From Hordeum vulgare subsp. vulgare (Eukaryota; Streptophyta; Magnoliopsida; Poales; Poaceae), in assembly GCF_904849725.1 (NCBI RefSeq), contig NC_058520.1, forward strand, positions 346,205,670 through 346,269,669: a stretch of 64,000 nt of DNA, in the 5' to 3' direction. A program made the position numbers and the translations under genes. The notes beneath the pieces were generated by a model. It did not search any database. It was not told the DNA's origin and worked only from the letters and a program-made list of their open reading frames with translations. Below are positions 46,961 through 58,440 of this stretch, in pieces (the stretch's first letter is position 1; each line of letters opens with the position of its first letter).

Positions 46961-47620
46961 CTGGCGAAGTCGACAGAAGTATATTTGATATACATGATAT
47001 TGATGTGTACTTTACTAGTACTCCTAGTAGCACGAGGGTATTAGATACCGGTTCGGTTGCTAAGTGATTAGTAGCTCAAAATAAAAGCTACGGAATAAAC
47101 GGAGACTAGCTAAAGGCGAGGTGACGATATGTGTTGGAAGTGTTTCCAAGGTTGATGTGATCAAAACATCGCACGCTTCCTCTACCATCGGGATTGGTGT
47201 TAAACCTAAATAATTGTTATTTGGTGTTTGCGTTGAGAATGAACATGTTTGGATCGTGTTTATTGCAATATGATTATTCACTTAAAGAGAATAATGGTTA
47301 TTCTATTTACTTGGATAATTACCTTCAATGGTTTATTGAATCTCGATCGTAGTGCTACACATGTTCATAATATTAATGCCAAAAGATACAAAGTAGTAAT
47401 GATAGTACCACTTACTTATGGCACTACCGCTTGAGTCATGTCGGTATAAAATGCATGAAGAAGCTCCATGCTGATGGATCTTTGTACTCACTCATTTTGA
47501 AACGTTTGAGGCATGCAAACCATACCTATTGGTATAAACGCATGAAGAAACTCCATGCGGATGGATCGTTTGGACTCACTTGATTTTGAATCACTTGATA
47601 CATGCAAAACATACCACATG
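46961..47620 (+). pseudogene. A protease and pre-integrase remnant with an ~85-bp duplication
   Basis: LDTGSVAK (near 47039-47062) marks the aspartic-protease active site, followed by a stop. The pre-integrase block is recognisable as LWHYRLSHVGIKCMKKLH (47405-47470). Just after it the segment GCATGAAGAAGCTCCATGC and its continuation are duplicated (about 47445-47530 and 47531-47615). H0 has the same duplication; C and E do not. Confidence 0.78.
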
Positions 47621-48460
47621 AAACAAGAGAGTAACTTGTTGGAAGTAACACATTTTTTATGTGTGCAGTCCAATGAGTGCCGAGGCACGCAATGGATATC
47701 CTTATGTTCTTACTTCACTGGCGACTTGAGTAGATACAGGAGTATTTACTTGATGAATCACAAGTCTGAAATATTGAAAAGTTCAAAGCTATTTAAGAGT
47801 GAAGATAGTCGTGACAAGAGGATAAACTGTCTATGATGTGATCATAGAGATGAATATCTGAGTTGCAAGTTTTGGTACACACTTAAGACAATGTGGAAAT
47901 TCTTTCGCAATTCATGCCACCTAGAACACCATAGTGTGATGGTGTGTCCGAACGTCATAGCCACGCCCTATTTGATATGGTGCATACTATGATGTCTCTT
48001 ATCGAATTACCACTAGCGTTTATGGTTTATGCATTAGAGACAACCGCATTCACTTTAAATAGGGCACCGCGTATTTTCATTGAGATGACACCGTATGAAC
48101 TATGGCTTGGAGAAACCTAAGCTGTCGTTTCTTGAAAGTTTGGGGCTGCGACACTTATGTGAAAAAGTTTCAGTCTGATAAGCTCGAACCCAAAGCGGAT
48201 AAATGCATCTTCATAGGATATCCAAAACAGTTGGGTACATCTCCTATCTCAGATCCGGAAGCAAAGTGTTTGTTTCTAGAAACGGGTCCTTTCTCAAGGA
48301 AAAGTTTTTCTTGAAAGAAATGAGTGGGAGGGTGGTGGAACTTGATGAGGTTATTGAACCGTCACTTCAACTAGTGTGTAGCAGGGCGCAGGAAGTTGTT
48401 CCTGTGGCGCCTACACCAATTGAAGTGGAAACTGATGATGGTGATCATTAAGCTTGGGAT
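47621..48460 (+). pseudogene. A integrase remnant and linker
   Basis: FTGDLSRYRSIYLMNHKSE (near 47710-47765; the usual FTDD has one D changed to G), a damaged DDE region to 48080, then LSCRFLKVWGCDTYVKKFQS with KCIFIGYPK (48102-48230). After GYPK the frame shifts (48216-48233) to KTVGYISYLRSGSKVFV, which continues through the acidic linker to 48451. The shift is shared with C and E. Confidence 0.85.
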
Positions 48461-48519
48461 CAAGTTACTACAAACCTCGTAGGTCGACAAGGTTGCGTAC
48501 TACTACAGAGTGGTACGGT

Positions 48520-49290
48520 AACCCTGTCTTGGAGGTCATGTTATTGAACAAAAATGAACCTACGAGCTATGGAAAACGATGGTGGGCCCGGATTCCGGCA
48601 AATGGCTGGAGGCCATGAAATCCGAGAGAGGATCCATGTATGAAAACAAAGTGTAGACTTTGGAAGAACTACTTGATGGTCGTAAGACTATTAAAGTAAA
48701 GATGGATCTTTAAAAGGAAGACAGACGATGATGGTGAAAAGTCACCATTAAGAAAAGCTCGACTTGTCGCAAGGATGTTTCCGACAAGATCAAGGAGTTG
48801 ACTATGATGAGACTTCCTCACTCGTAGCCATGCTAAAAGTCTGTTGGAATTATGTTAGTTGTTGCTGCATTATTTATGAAATATTGCACATAGGATGTCA
48901 AAACATTGTTTCCTCGACGGTTTCCTTGAGGAAAGGTTGTATGTGATACAACCAGAAGGTTTTGTCGATCCTAAGGATGCTAACAAGTATGCAAGCTCCA
49001 GCGATCCTTCTATGGACTGGTGCAAACATCTCGGAGTTGGAATATACGCTTTGATAAGATGATCAAAGCTTTTGGGTTTGTACAAGGTTTGTGAGAAACT
49101 TGTATTTCAAAGGAAGTGAGTGGGAGCACTATAAAATTTCTGATAAGTATATGTGGTTGACATATTGTTGATCGATAATAATGTAGAATTTCTGTAAAGC
49201 ATAAAGGGTTGTTTGGCAGTTTTCTTATACGAAAACCTGGATGGAGCTACTTGAACATTGAGCGTCGGGATCTATAGAGATAGATCAAAA
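48520..49290 (+). pseudogene. A reverse transcriptase remnant
   Basis: Begins near 48590 (KWLEAMKSERGSMYENK) and continues with a frame break through KARLVARMF. Part of the RT palm is missing after 48840, then the blocks around CKLQRSFYGLVQ (near 48980-49030) and the catalytic motif follow. At 49150-49161 the codons read Y-V-V-D where active Copia RTs have Y-V-D-D, and a 1-nt insertion lies just before. A stop follows in the NVEFL block. Confidence 0.85.
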
Positions 49291-49890
49291 TGCTTAATAG
49301 AACTTTCAATGAAATGCATGCCCTGACAAGTTTTTGAAGGAGTTCAAAATAGATCGGCAAAGGAGTTCTTGGTTGTGTTGTAAGGTGTGAATTTGAGTAA
49401 GACTCAAAAGCCCGACCACGACAGAAGAAAGAGAAAGGGCGAAGGTCGTCCCCTATGCCTTAGCCGTAGGCTCTAAAGTATGCCAAGCTGTGTACCGCAC
49501 CTGATGTGTGCATTGCCATGAGTCTATCAAGGGGTACAAAGAGTGATCCAGGATTGAATCACTGAACAACGGTCAAAGTTATCCTTAGTAACTAGCAGAC
49601 TAAGGATTTTTTTCTCGATTATGGAGGTGGTTAAAGAGTTCGTCGTAAAGGGTTACGTTGATGCAAGATTTTACACTAATCCGAATAAACTCTGAGTAGT
49701 AAAACAGATCCGTGTAGTAGAGTAGATATTTGGAATATTTCCAAATAGCACGTAGTAGTAGCATCTATAAGATGACATAAAGATTTGTAAAGCATACGTG
49801 GATCTGAAAGCTTCAGAACCGTTGACTAAAACCTCTCTCACAAGCAAGACATGATCAAGTGATGTGAACTAGATTATTGACTCTAGTGCA
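49291..49890 (+). pseudogene. A RNase H remnant and 3' end
   Basis: Only fragments are readable, notably VVKGYVDARFYTN (near 49630-49670) for the conserved YTDASF block of Copia RNase H. Large parts are frameshifted or deleted. Related sequence in C (17720-18060) and E (36970-37260) is equally degraded. Confidence 0.7.
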
Positions 49891-49900
49891 AGTGGGAGAC
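49891..49900 (+). other. A polypurine tract
   Basis: AGTGGGAGAC directly precedes the TGTTGG start of the 3' LTR. The identical tract is present in C and E on the minus strand. Confidence 0.9.
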
Positions 49901-51688
49901 TGTTGGAAATATGCCCTAGAGGCAATAATAAAGTAGTTATTATTATATTTATTTGTTCATGATAATCATTTATTATCCATGCTATAATTGTATTGATTGG
50001 AAACACAAATACATGTGTGGATACATAGACAAAACACTTTCCCTAGTAAGCCTCTAGTTGACTAGCTCGTTGATCAAAGATGGTCAAGGTTTTCTGACCA
50101 TAGACAAGTGTTGTCACTTGATAACATGATCACATCATTAGGAGAATCATGTGATGGACAAGACCCAAATTATAAACATAGCATGTGCTCGTGTCATTTT
50201 GTTGCTATTGTTTTCTGCGTGTCAAGTATTCATTCCTATGACCATGAGATCATGTAACTCACTGACACCGGAGGAATACCTTATATGTGTCAAACGTCAC
50301 AATGTTACTAGGTGACTATAAAGGTGCTCTACAAGTATCTCCGAAGGTGTCCGTTGAGTTAGCATGGATCAAGACTGGGATTTGTCGCTCCGTGTGACGG
50401 AGAGGTATCTCGGGGCCCACTCGGTAATACAACATCACATACAAGCCTTGCAAGCAATGTGACTCAAGTGTAAGTCACGGGATGTTGTATTACGGAACGA
50501 GTAAAGAGACTTGCCGGTAACGAGATTGAAATAGGTATAGGGATACCGACGATCAAATCTCGGGCAAGTAACATACCGAAGTACAAAGGGAATACTATAC
50601 GAGATTATATGAATCTTGGCATAGAGGTTCAACCGATAAGATCTTCTTAGATTATGTAGGATCCAATGTGGACATGCAGGTCCCGTTATTGGATATTGAT
50701 CGAGGAGTGTCTCGGGTCATGTCTACATAGTTCTCGAACCCGCAGGGTCTACACACTTAAGGTTCGATGATGTTTTAGTATAGTTCATTTATATGTGACT
50801 GAAGGTTGTTCGGAGTCCCGGATGAGATCACGGACGTCACGAGGGTTTCGGGAATGGTCCGGAAACAAATATTGATATATAGTATGATTTCATTTGGTCA
50901 CCGGAAAGTTTTCAGGCATTACCGGCAGTGGGAGTGACGAATGGGTTCCGGGTATTCACTGGGAGGGGCCCCCCACCCGGGAGTGAGCCCAGTAACCCTA
51001 GGGTGGTGCACCAGCCCTTAGTGGGCTGGTGAGGCCAGCCCAAGAGGGCTATGGCGCCACAAGAAGAAAATACCAAAGGAAAAGAAAAAACAAGGAAAGA
51101 GGGAGGTGGGAAGGAAGGAGTGGACTCCTTCCCCCAAACCGAATTGGGGTGGGAGTCCACCTCCTCCTCCTTGGACGACGCCCTTGGGTTTCCCTTGAGC
51201 CCCAAGGCTAGCCCCTCCCCTCCTCCTATATATATTGGTGGTTTTAGGGCTTTTGAGAAACAACTTTGCCACGTGCAAGTCAAACCTATACCACGTAGTT
51301 CTTCCTCTAGATCGGATTTCTGCGGAGCTCGGGCGAAGCCCTGCAGGAGTAGATCATCACCACCACCGGCGCGCTGTCACGCTGTCGTAGAACTCATCTA
51401 CTTCTCAGTCTCTCTTGCTGGATCAAGAAGGCCAATATCGTCATCGAGCTATACGTGTGCTGAACGCGGAGGTGCCATCCGTTCGGCGCTAGATCGGAAC
51501 GGATCGTGGGACGACGGTGATTTGAATCACGAAGCTGTACCACTACATCAACCGCGTTTCTTAATGCTTCCTGCTGAGCGATCTACAAGGGTATGTGGAT
51601 CTAATCTCCCTCTCGTAGATGAACATCACCATGATAGGTCTTCGTGTGCGTAGGAATTTTTTTGTTTCCCATGCAACATTCCCCAACA
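49901..51688 (+). repeat. A 3' LTR (1788 bp)
   Basis: Begins TGTTGGAAATATGCCC, ends CCCCAACA. Aligns with 762-2568 with many scattered mismatches. A TATA motif CTCCTATATATATTGG is near 51226. H0 integrase sequence continues at 51689. Confidence 0.93.
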
Positions 51689-52080
51689 ATCTCAACGGAA
51701 TTACATGGTGCCATATTAAAGTGAATGTGGTTGTCTCTAATGCACAACCCCCAAAAAGTTTGTGGTAATTCTATAAGAGACATCATAGTATGCACCATAT
51801 CCAATAGGGCGTGGCTACGACGTTCGGCCACACCATCACACTATGGTGTTCTAGGTAGCAGGAGTTGTGAAACAATTTCCACGTTGTTTCAAATTGTATA
51901 CCAAACTCGCAACTCAGATATTTATCTCTACGATCATATCGTAGATATTTCATCCTCTTGTCACGACGATCTTCAATTTCACTTTGATATTGCTTGAAGT
52001 TTTCAACAATTCTGACTCGTGATTCATCAAGTAAATACACATGTATCTACGGAAATTATATGTGAAGTAATAACATAACG
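51689..52080 (-). pseudogene. H0 integrase core remnant
   Basis: Minus frames contain RRSHALLDMVHTMMSLIELPQ (near 51750-51830; only part of it matches the family closely) and RIVENFKQYQSEIEDRRDKR (near 51960-52010), blocks of the Copia integrase core. These join the integrase tail at 302-761 across the A insertion. Frame breaks separate them. Confidence 0.82.
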
Positions 52081-52675
52081 ATATGCATCGCGTGCCTTAG
52101 CACTCATTGGACCGTATACACCAAAGTGTATTATTTCCAATAAGTCACTTGCTCGTTCCATCTCACTGGCAAACGAGGCCTTCAATCATCTTGCCCATGT
52201 GGCATGATTTGCATCTCTCAAGTGATTCAAAATCAAGTGAGTCCAAAAGATCCGTCTGCATGGAGTTTCTTCCTGTGTTTACACCAATAGGCATGGTTCA
52301 CATGTCTCAAATGATTCAAAAACGAGCGAGTCGAAATATCCATCGGCATGGAGCTTCTTCATGCATTTTATACCGATCTGACTCAACCGGCAGTGCCACA
52401 AGTAAGTGGTATTATCATTATTACTTAGTATCTTTTGGCATCAATATTATGAACATGTGTATCACTACGATCGAAGATTTAATAAACCATTCATATTAGG
52501 TGCACAACCACTGAAGGTATTATTCAAGTAAACAGAGTAATCATTATTCTCTTTAAATGAATAGTCGTATCACAATAAACACAATCCATTCATGTTCATG
52601 CTCAACGCAAACACCAAACAACATTCAGGTTTTAACACTAATCCCGAAGGTAGAGGGAGCGTGCGACGATGATCA
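52081..52675 (-). pseudogene. H0 pre-integrase/protease remnant with duplication
   Basis: Corresponds to 20020-20400 of C. A ~85-bp block (TGATTCAAAATCAAGTGAGT and TGATTCAAAAACGAGCGAGT) occurs twice, near 52205-52285 and 52300-52365, as in A. The segment ends where about 0.9 kb present in C is missing. Confidence 0.7.
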
Positions 52676-54129
52676 AATCAACTTTGGACACCGAGCGGTG
52701 CATCAAGGACATAAGCCTTCTGTGCAGCAATGAGGACAATCCTCCGTTCACGGACCAAGTCCGCATAATTGCTACTATCATCTTTCAACTTGGTTTTCTA
52801 TAGGAACATATCAAAATACAGGGGAGCTAGAACGCAAGCTAATCATCTACAACATAATTTGCAAAGACATTTTGACTATGTTCATGATAATGAGTTCAAT
52901 TAATCATATTACTTAAGAACTACCACACAAATTGACATCCCTCTGGTCATTCAAATGGTACATGATCCAAATTCACCAACCCATGTCCCATCATCATGTG
53001 AGATGAGGTGGCTTCAATGGTGAGCATCTCCATGTTGATCATATCAACCATATGACTCATGTTCGACCTTTCGGTCTCCTATGTTCCGAGGCCATGTATG
53101 TACATGCTAGGCTCGTCAAGTTTAACCCAAGTGTTCCGCGTGTGCAAAACTGTCTTGCACCCGTTGTATGTGAACGTGTTTGTCTCAATCACACGCTATC
53201 ATCACGTGGTGTCTCGAAATGATGAACTGTGGCAACGGTGCACACTCGGGGAGAACACAATTTTATCTTGAATTTTTAGTGAGGGATCACCTTATAATGC
53301 TACCGTCATCCTAAGCAAAACAAGGTGCATTAAAAAGATTAACATCACATGCAAATCATAAGTGACATGATATGGCCATGAACTTGTGCTTGTTGATCTC
53401 CATCTTCAAAGCACCGACATGATCTCCATCGTCACCGGCACCACACCATGACATCCATCATCATGATCTCCATCATCGTGTTTCCATCGAGGTTGTCGCG
53501 CCAACCATGCTTGTACTACCTTGCCACCATTTAGCGATAAAATAAAGCATTACATGGCACTTATGAGTGACATGAAGGTCATACAATAATGAAAGACAAC
53601 CCTATGGCTCCTACCAATTGCCGTAGCATCGACATGCAAGTCGATATTAATTATTACAACATGATCATCTCATACATCAAATATATATCATCATGTATTT
53701 GGCCATATCATATCACAACATACCCTGCAAAAACAAGTTAGATGTCCTCTAATTTGTTGTTGCATGTTTTAAGCGGCTGCTATGGGTATCTAGTAAGAAT
53801 GCTTCTTACCTACACAAAAACCACAACGGTGATATGCAAGTTGCTATTTAACCTTCTACAAGGACCGCCTTTTGTTGAATCCGATTCAACTAGAGTAGGA
53901 GAGACAGACACCCGCCAGCTATCTTTATGCAACAAGTTGCATGTCATTCGATGGAACCGGTCTCTCGTATGTCGACGAGTAAAATTGGTTTGGGCCGCTT
54001 CATCCCACAATACCGCGAAATTAGGAAAAGACAAAGGAGGGAAGCAATCTGAATATCAATGCCCACAAACTCCTTTGTGTTCTACTCGAGATGCCATCTA
54101 CGCACAAACCTAGATCATGATGCCACTCG
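52676..54129 (-). other. H0 leader, gag N-terminal stub and primer-binding site
   Basis: After the deletion junction near 52676-52692 the sequence resumes at the C equivalent of about 21265 (ACCGAGCGGTGCATCAAGGA), so most of gag, including the zinc knuckle, is gone. The rest is the untranslated leader. The PBS region at 54113-54128 (GATCATGATGCCAC on plus) is the altered form shared with C and E. Confidence 0.75.
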
Positions 54130-54974
54130 TGGGGAACGTCGCATGGGAAACAAAAGTTTCCTACGCTCACCAAGATCAATCTATGGAGGCTAACATTTAC
54201 GAGAGGGGGAGTGATTGTACATACCCTTGTAGATCGCTAAGCGGAAGCATATATAACACGATTGATTTAGATGAACGTCTTCGCGATCCAATCACGATCC
54301 GTCCCGCGATCTCATCACGATCCGTCCGGATCTAGTGCCGAACAAACGTCACCTCCGCGTTCAGCACACGTACAACTCGATGACGATCTCCACCTCCTTG
54401 ATCCAGAAAGAGAGAGGGTGGAGAAGTAGATGAGTTCTCCATCAACATGATGGCATGGCGGCGGTGTTGGTGGAGCTGTTCGGCACGGCTTCGCCAAGCA
54501 AAAACCAAAACCGATCTAAGTGGAGAAAACTAATCTATGGGAGAGACAAGGTTGCGTCGTGGCATTCGTTGGTTGCAGCCCTCTATCCCCGTAAAGGGTC
54601 GCGATATTCGTCACCCTAGGTGAGGAATAGTTAATCTTCACCCCACTCTATTTTCACATCAATACACTGTAATTTTACGTTTCTGAAATTTTAATCTTAT
54701 CTCATACTAAAAAGAGACCATAAAAAATACATAGTCACCGTAAAAAATATTTTATATCACGTAAAATTACAAACATAAAAACATAGTGTAAATTATACAT
54801 AAAATGTGATTTTTCTGGTCTTATGACCTATATTTTTGTTTTTTATGTCAAATTTTTCGTAGTGAATCAATATAAACGTATCTATTTGCATTTCAAATTT
54901 AATTTATTTATGAAATGGTCGTAAAATTACCTCGGGTGAGGAATAATTTAATCTGCACCCTAGGTGATGAATAG

Positions 54975-54976
<2 letters not shown>

Positions 54977-55019
<43 letters not shown>

Positions 55020-55032
55020 AGACACACACACA
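54977..55032. repeat. (TA)n and (CA)n microsatellite at the MITE centre
   Basis: About 40 bp of TA units with one TTTA interruption, followed by GACACACACACAC. It forms the loop of the hairpin element and the site of Helitron insertion. Confidence 0.9.
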
Positions 55033-55168
55033 CCAGTCGAATGCCCGTGCGTTGCCACGGGATAAAATTATAGGTATAAAACATTTTTTCAAGTGAGCAA
55101 TATTTGTCGAACAAGCTGTCATGATTCTATCTCATGTCCATTCTTCTCGACAATAATTGTGTCTCCGG

Positions 55169-55340
55169 AATTATCCTCTCCTAAAAGAAAACATTATTCT
55201 TACCGCACTTTCCATTGATCTAGAATTATCCTCTCCTAGAAAGAATACATTCCTCCTCACCCCACTTTCCATCGATCTAGAATTATCCTCTCCTAGAAAG
55301 AATACATTAATCCTCACCCCATTTTCCATTGATCTTCAGC
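55169..55340. repeat. Three tandem copies of a ~56-bp unit in the Helitron
   Basis: AATTATCCTCTCCTAAAAG or AATTATCCTCTCCTAGAAAG recurs near 55169, 55224 and 55281, each followed by ACATT, a CCCCACTTTCCAT-like stretch and TGATCTAG. Period is 55-57 bp. The open frame across it is a repeat translation. Confidence 0.88.
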
Positions 55341-57340
55341 CTTGCCAGTTTGTCTAAACCTTCTATTCAAAATTGTATACTTGTACCCATTTTTTATTGA
55401 ATGAAATAATTCTTTTTGTCTCCTATTTTGGCATTGGTCAGTTGAACATTCTTTGAGTATTTTATTAGTAGTCTTATCTTCATCTACTTGCCCTAGCACT
55501 GTTGGTTACATTTTGTGCACTACATAGCAAATGGATGAAACGGACCGCGAGAGACAAAAGCACATTGTATGTATGATTTAAAAAGGACATGGTTGTAAAC
55601 CACATATTACAAACAATGATAAGGTGCATTCCGTAAAAATGCTACCTTCCAACATGTCCACTGTCCACAGAAAGCACATAATAATCACATAATACAGCTT
55701 GATCAAAATTCAGGAAACATTGATAGAAAATTACAGGCAAAAACATGAGACACCATTTTAAAAAATAAGTGAAATACTCAAAAGAATTACTGAACCGCAC
55801 CGGAAACAAATTAAGTGGTACTACAACAACATTCACCATGATGAACTACACATTGTCTTGGCTAAAAAGACTTGGACATAAACTACTAAGCTACCTCCCA
55901 CACATCCCATCTAGTGCATCAAACACTCATGAAGCATGGTACCTCCAGACACGCAGCCAGAATGTTGGCTTGTTACTCACACTTTGTTCCTCCCATGACC
56001 TCCATGCAACCCTCCAATAACCCCTTTGTCTGCCTTGTGCTTCAACTCTCAACTTAATTTGGCATTTCTTTGTCTTTCCAACAAACTTGCATTTGGTAGT
56101 GAAGCTGCGAGCGTGAGTACTTGTCCCATGGCTGTAATATTTTGTGAAAAATTAACAAAAAGTAAGTGGATATCATAACGATACACCATATTTTTAGGAT
56201 CAAATGATTTGTCATGAAAGTAATATTTGTACATGAACCGGGTTTGCATTTTAGTTTTTAATTAATAGGCCCATCTCGATAAAAAAAATGGGCACACAAT
56301 TCAACATGGATATAAGAAGCAAGCGTCATTGCTCATATTAAAGAAATGTCTCTTAAAATATAATTTCACTTTGGCTTAGACACAAAGATAGTTCAAGACC
56401 GAACAATGTAAAGAACCGAGAGTAATAAATTTTCAGCAGACCTAGAAAGAGTGGTTGCCAAGAAAGCCTAGTAAAACTATTAATTAGTCATTCCATGTTG
56501 TAGCACATAAGAAATTTAATTCTGTCCAACATGTAGCACAAAGACTAAGTACTCTTATAGAAACATATATGTCAAATAAATATAGTGGAAAGGCTCAACG
56601 AAAATAATGACATGCCCGCAAGACAGCTTCAGTCTCAAGAAACGATACTGAACTTAATCAACATCATAGAAACAATATTATTATTATGTTTTCTGCAACA
56701 TGGTAAACTATGTAAAAGAGAGCCAATTAAGTGAAAGATAATCAATTATCAAAAAGTAGTTCTATCTCAACATGATAGTCACCCTACATGCATCTAATCG
56801 TGACCATTTTACCATCTGTCCCAAACCTCCAAGTTATGGTCATGGTGCAAATGTGCTAGCTAGATAGTGTGTTTTTATCTAAAGATGGAATCAAATGCCT
56901 TAAACACTTAACTATAATAACTGAATGTCGCCTCACTCACCTCTTGACTTACTAAAATTATGTTATGCACAAAACGGTGAGCCTAAAAACCAACCTTCAA
57001 ATTCGTCCAACTTCATAAGCAAAGCTTAGTTCCTCCTAACTCTAAACACAACAACAAATCAAATTTTTTGCACTGAAAAGGATGAACAAATTGACAAATT
57101 TACCACAATAGTAATGCATTAAGATAAATACCAACCACATATATCGATTGCCGGAGTAGACATCGATGACATCGAGCTTCGAGATCAAGTGGTTCTCACT
57201 GCTGGTCAGAAGCATGGTCAGTCAATGAATGCAAACTAAGGTCCTTATTTAATCTAAGATCTAATACCATAAATATTCCACCTAGGCGGTGCATTTGTTT
57301 CCCCTGATTTGTGTGTGGCATAAAATTTCTTTCATGACAG
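55341..57340. other. Helitron interior, AT-rich, no recognisable gene
   Basis: Two kilobases of AT-rich sequence with only short frames (for example 55769-56020 on plus, 56049-56249 on minus). No domain is recognised. It may include intron sequence of captured genes. Confidence 0.5.
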
Positions 57341-57349
57341 CCGAAGGAG

Positions 57350-57721
57350 ACAGCGCAGGATGCAACAATGACTCATGGTAATATGCAGGAGACTGTGGCA
57401 CATAGACCACTGGAGGAGTGGGGCGGTAGTATCGATCGCATTCCTGCTAGGAGTGTGTTGGTGCCAAATATTAGAGAGATGACTCATAAAAAATATAAAA
57501 GTGCCAAATTATTTTCAGAATACACGGAATTACAATACATTAAAATTCAAATGACCTTACAACATGAACCTCAAAGAGGCTTGGCGTTCATGACAGCCTT
57601 GAGAATTTTCTTTTCCGTTTTATGTTCAGCAACTCAGATTAGAATTCAACTTGCAGAAGAGCTATGTGTGCTCCACCTTACTTTGTTCTTTCAGCTTCTC
57701 CTTGTCTGTCCATCTCTCTAG
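57350..57721 (+). pseudogene. Possible captured coding fragment in the Helitron
   Basis: An open frame from about 57350 reads KETAQDATMTHGNMQETVAH then RPLEEWGGSIDRIPARSVLV and REMTHKKYKSAK, with more protein-like composition than its surroundings. Bounds are uncertain and I cannot identify a family. It may belong to the same captured locus as the exons at 57846-58440 or to a different one. Confidence 0.3.
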
Positions 57722-57845
57722 CTTCTCCACTTTTTCTTTCATCTGCACATCATCACATATGATGTATAGGCATATTTTCATGTTGTGTAGATCTCATCTA
57801 GCTTTACATGCATACATGCCTAATGCAAATCTTAAAAAATGCAAG

Positions 57846-58440
57846 GAAACGATCGAGGGAGAGGTTAAATTATGGGGTCATGGCGGAATCAAGGTCGAAG
57901 GCTCTGCAACCTTGGTCTATGCAAACATGATCATCGGAACGAGTAAACATAATCCTAACCAGGTTAGCAGCCGCAAACATACTACTTATCTAACACACCC
58001 ACACAATTTCACTACAAAAGCGATCTTTATACTACAACTTGTAAATACTATAGCTCTCATCTACTTTGTTTAGAGACATAGCTTACCACATGATGTACTC
58101 TTTTATCATTCCAGCTGCATCGACGCAGCCTTCCATTCATCTCCTTGGACTTTGTGTGCGGTGAGACTATCAAAGGAAAAGAAGGAAATCAATATACAAA
58201 GTTGAGAAATTAATGCACTTGATGACAATACACAACGGTCATTTATCTCTCTCTAATCAGCCCTTGGGACTCTGAATTTTTGTATGCATAGGCACAGAGG
58301 ATGATCTAAAGATATGGGTTGATACTTCTGTTGTGATTCTGCCTATTAGTATTACTCTTACACCCACATGTGCTTTCAATCTCATGTACACCCACTTGTG
58401 TTCTAATTGGACCCCTTATGTGTCCAAATGGGAATAATGA
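57846..58440 (+). pseudogene. Captured gene fragment with three putative exons, antisense to the Helitron
   Basis: Exon 1, about 57846-57962, reads ETIEGEVKLWGHGGIKVEG then SATLVYANMIIGTSKHNPNQ and ends CAG before GTTAGC. Exon 2, 58115-58160, follows the acceptor TCATTCCAG, reads LHRRSLPFISLDFVC with one spare base, and ends before GTGAGA. Exon 3 starts at 58292 after GCATAG, completes the split Gly codon and reads GTEDDLKIWVDTSVVILP on to a stop near 58440. Three GT-AG boundaries keep one frame, which is unlikely by chance. I do not recognise the parent gene. The 5' end and any further exons near 58565-58735 are unknown. Confidence 0.45.

Larger units (their letters stand above)
762..51688 (+). 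mobile_element. A: non-autonomous Angela-like Copia element, split by CACTA element F
   Basis: Plus-strand element with 5' LTR 762-2568, internal parts 2569-3179 and 45520-49900, and 3' LTR 49901-51688. Net length after removing F is about 8.58 kb, matching C and E. LTRs start TGTTGG; the right one ends CCCCAACA. The target-site duplication is imperfect: left flank ...CATATC, right flank ATCTC. The H0 sequence reads across the two flanks. Order inside is leader, gag, protease, integrase, RT, RNase H, PPT. All domains carry stops or frameshifts. The two LTRs differ clearly more than those of C or E, as expected for an outer, older layer. Confidence 0.92.
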
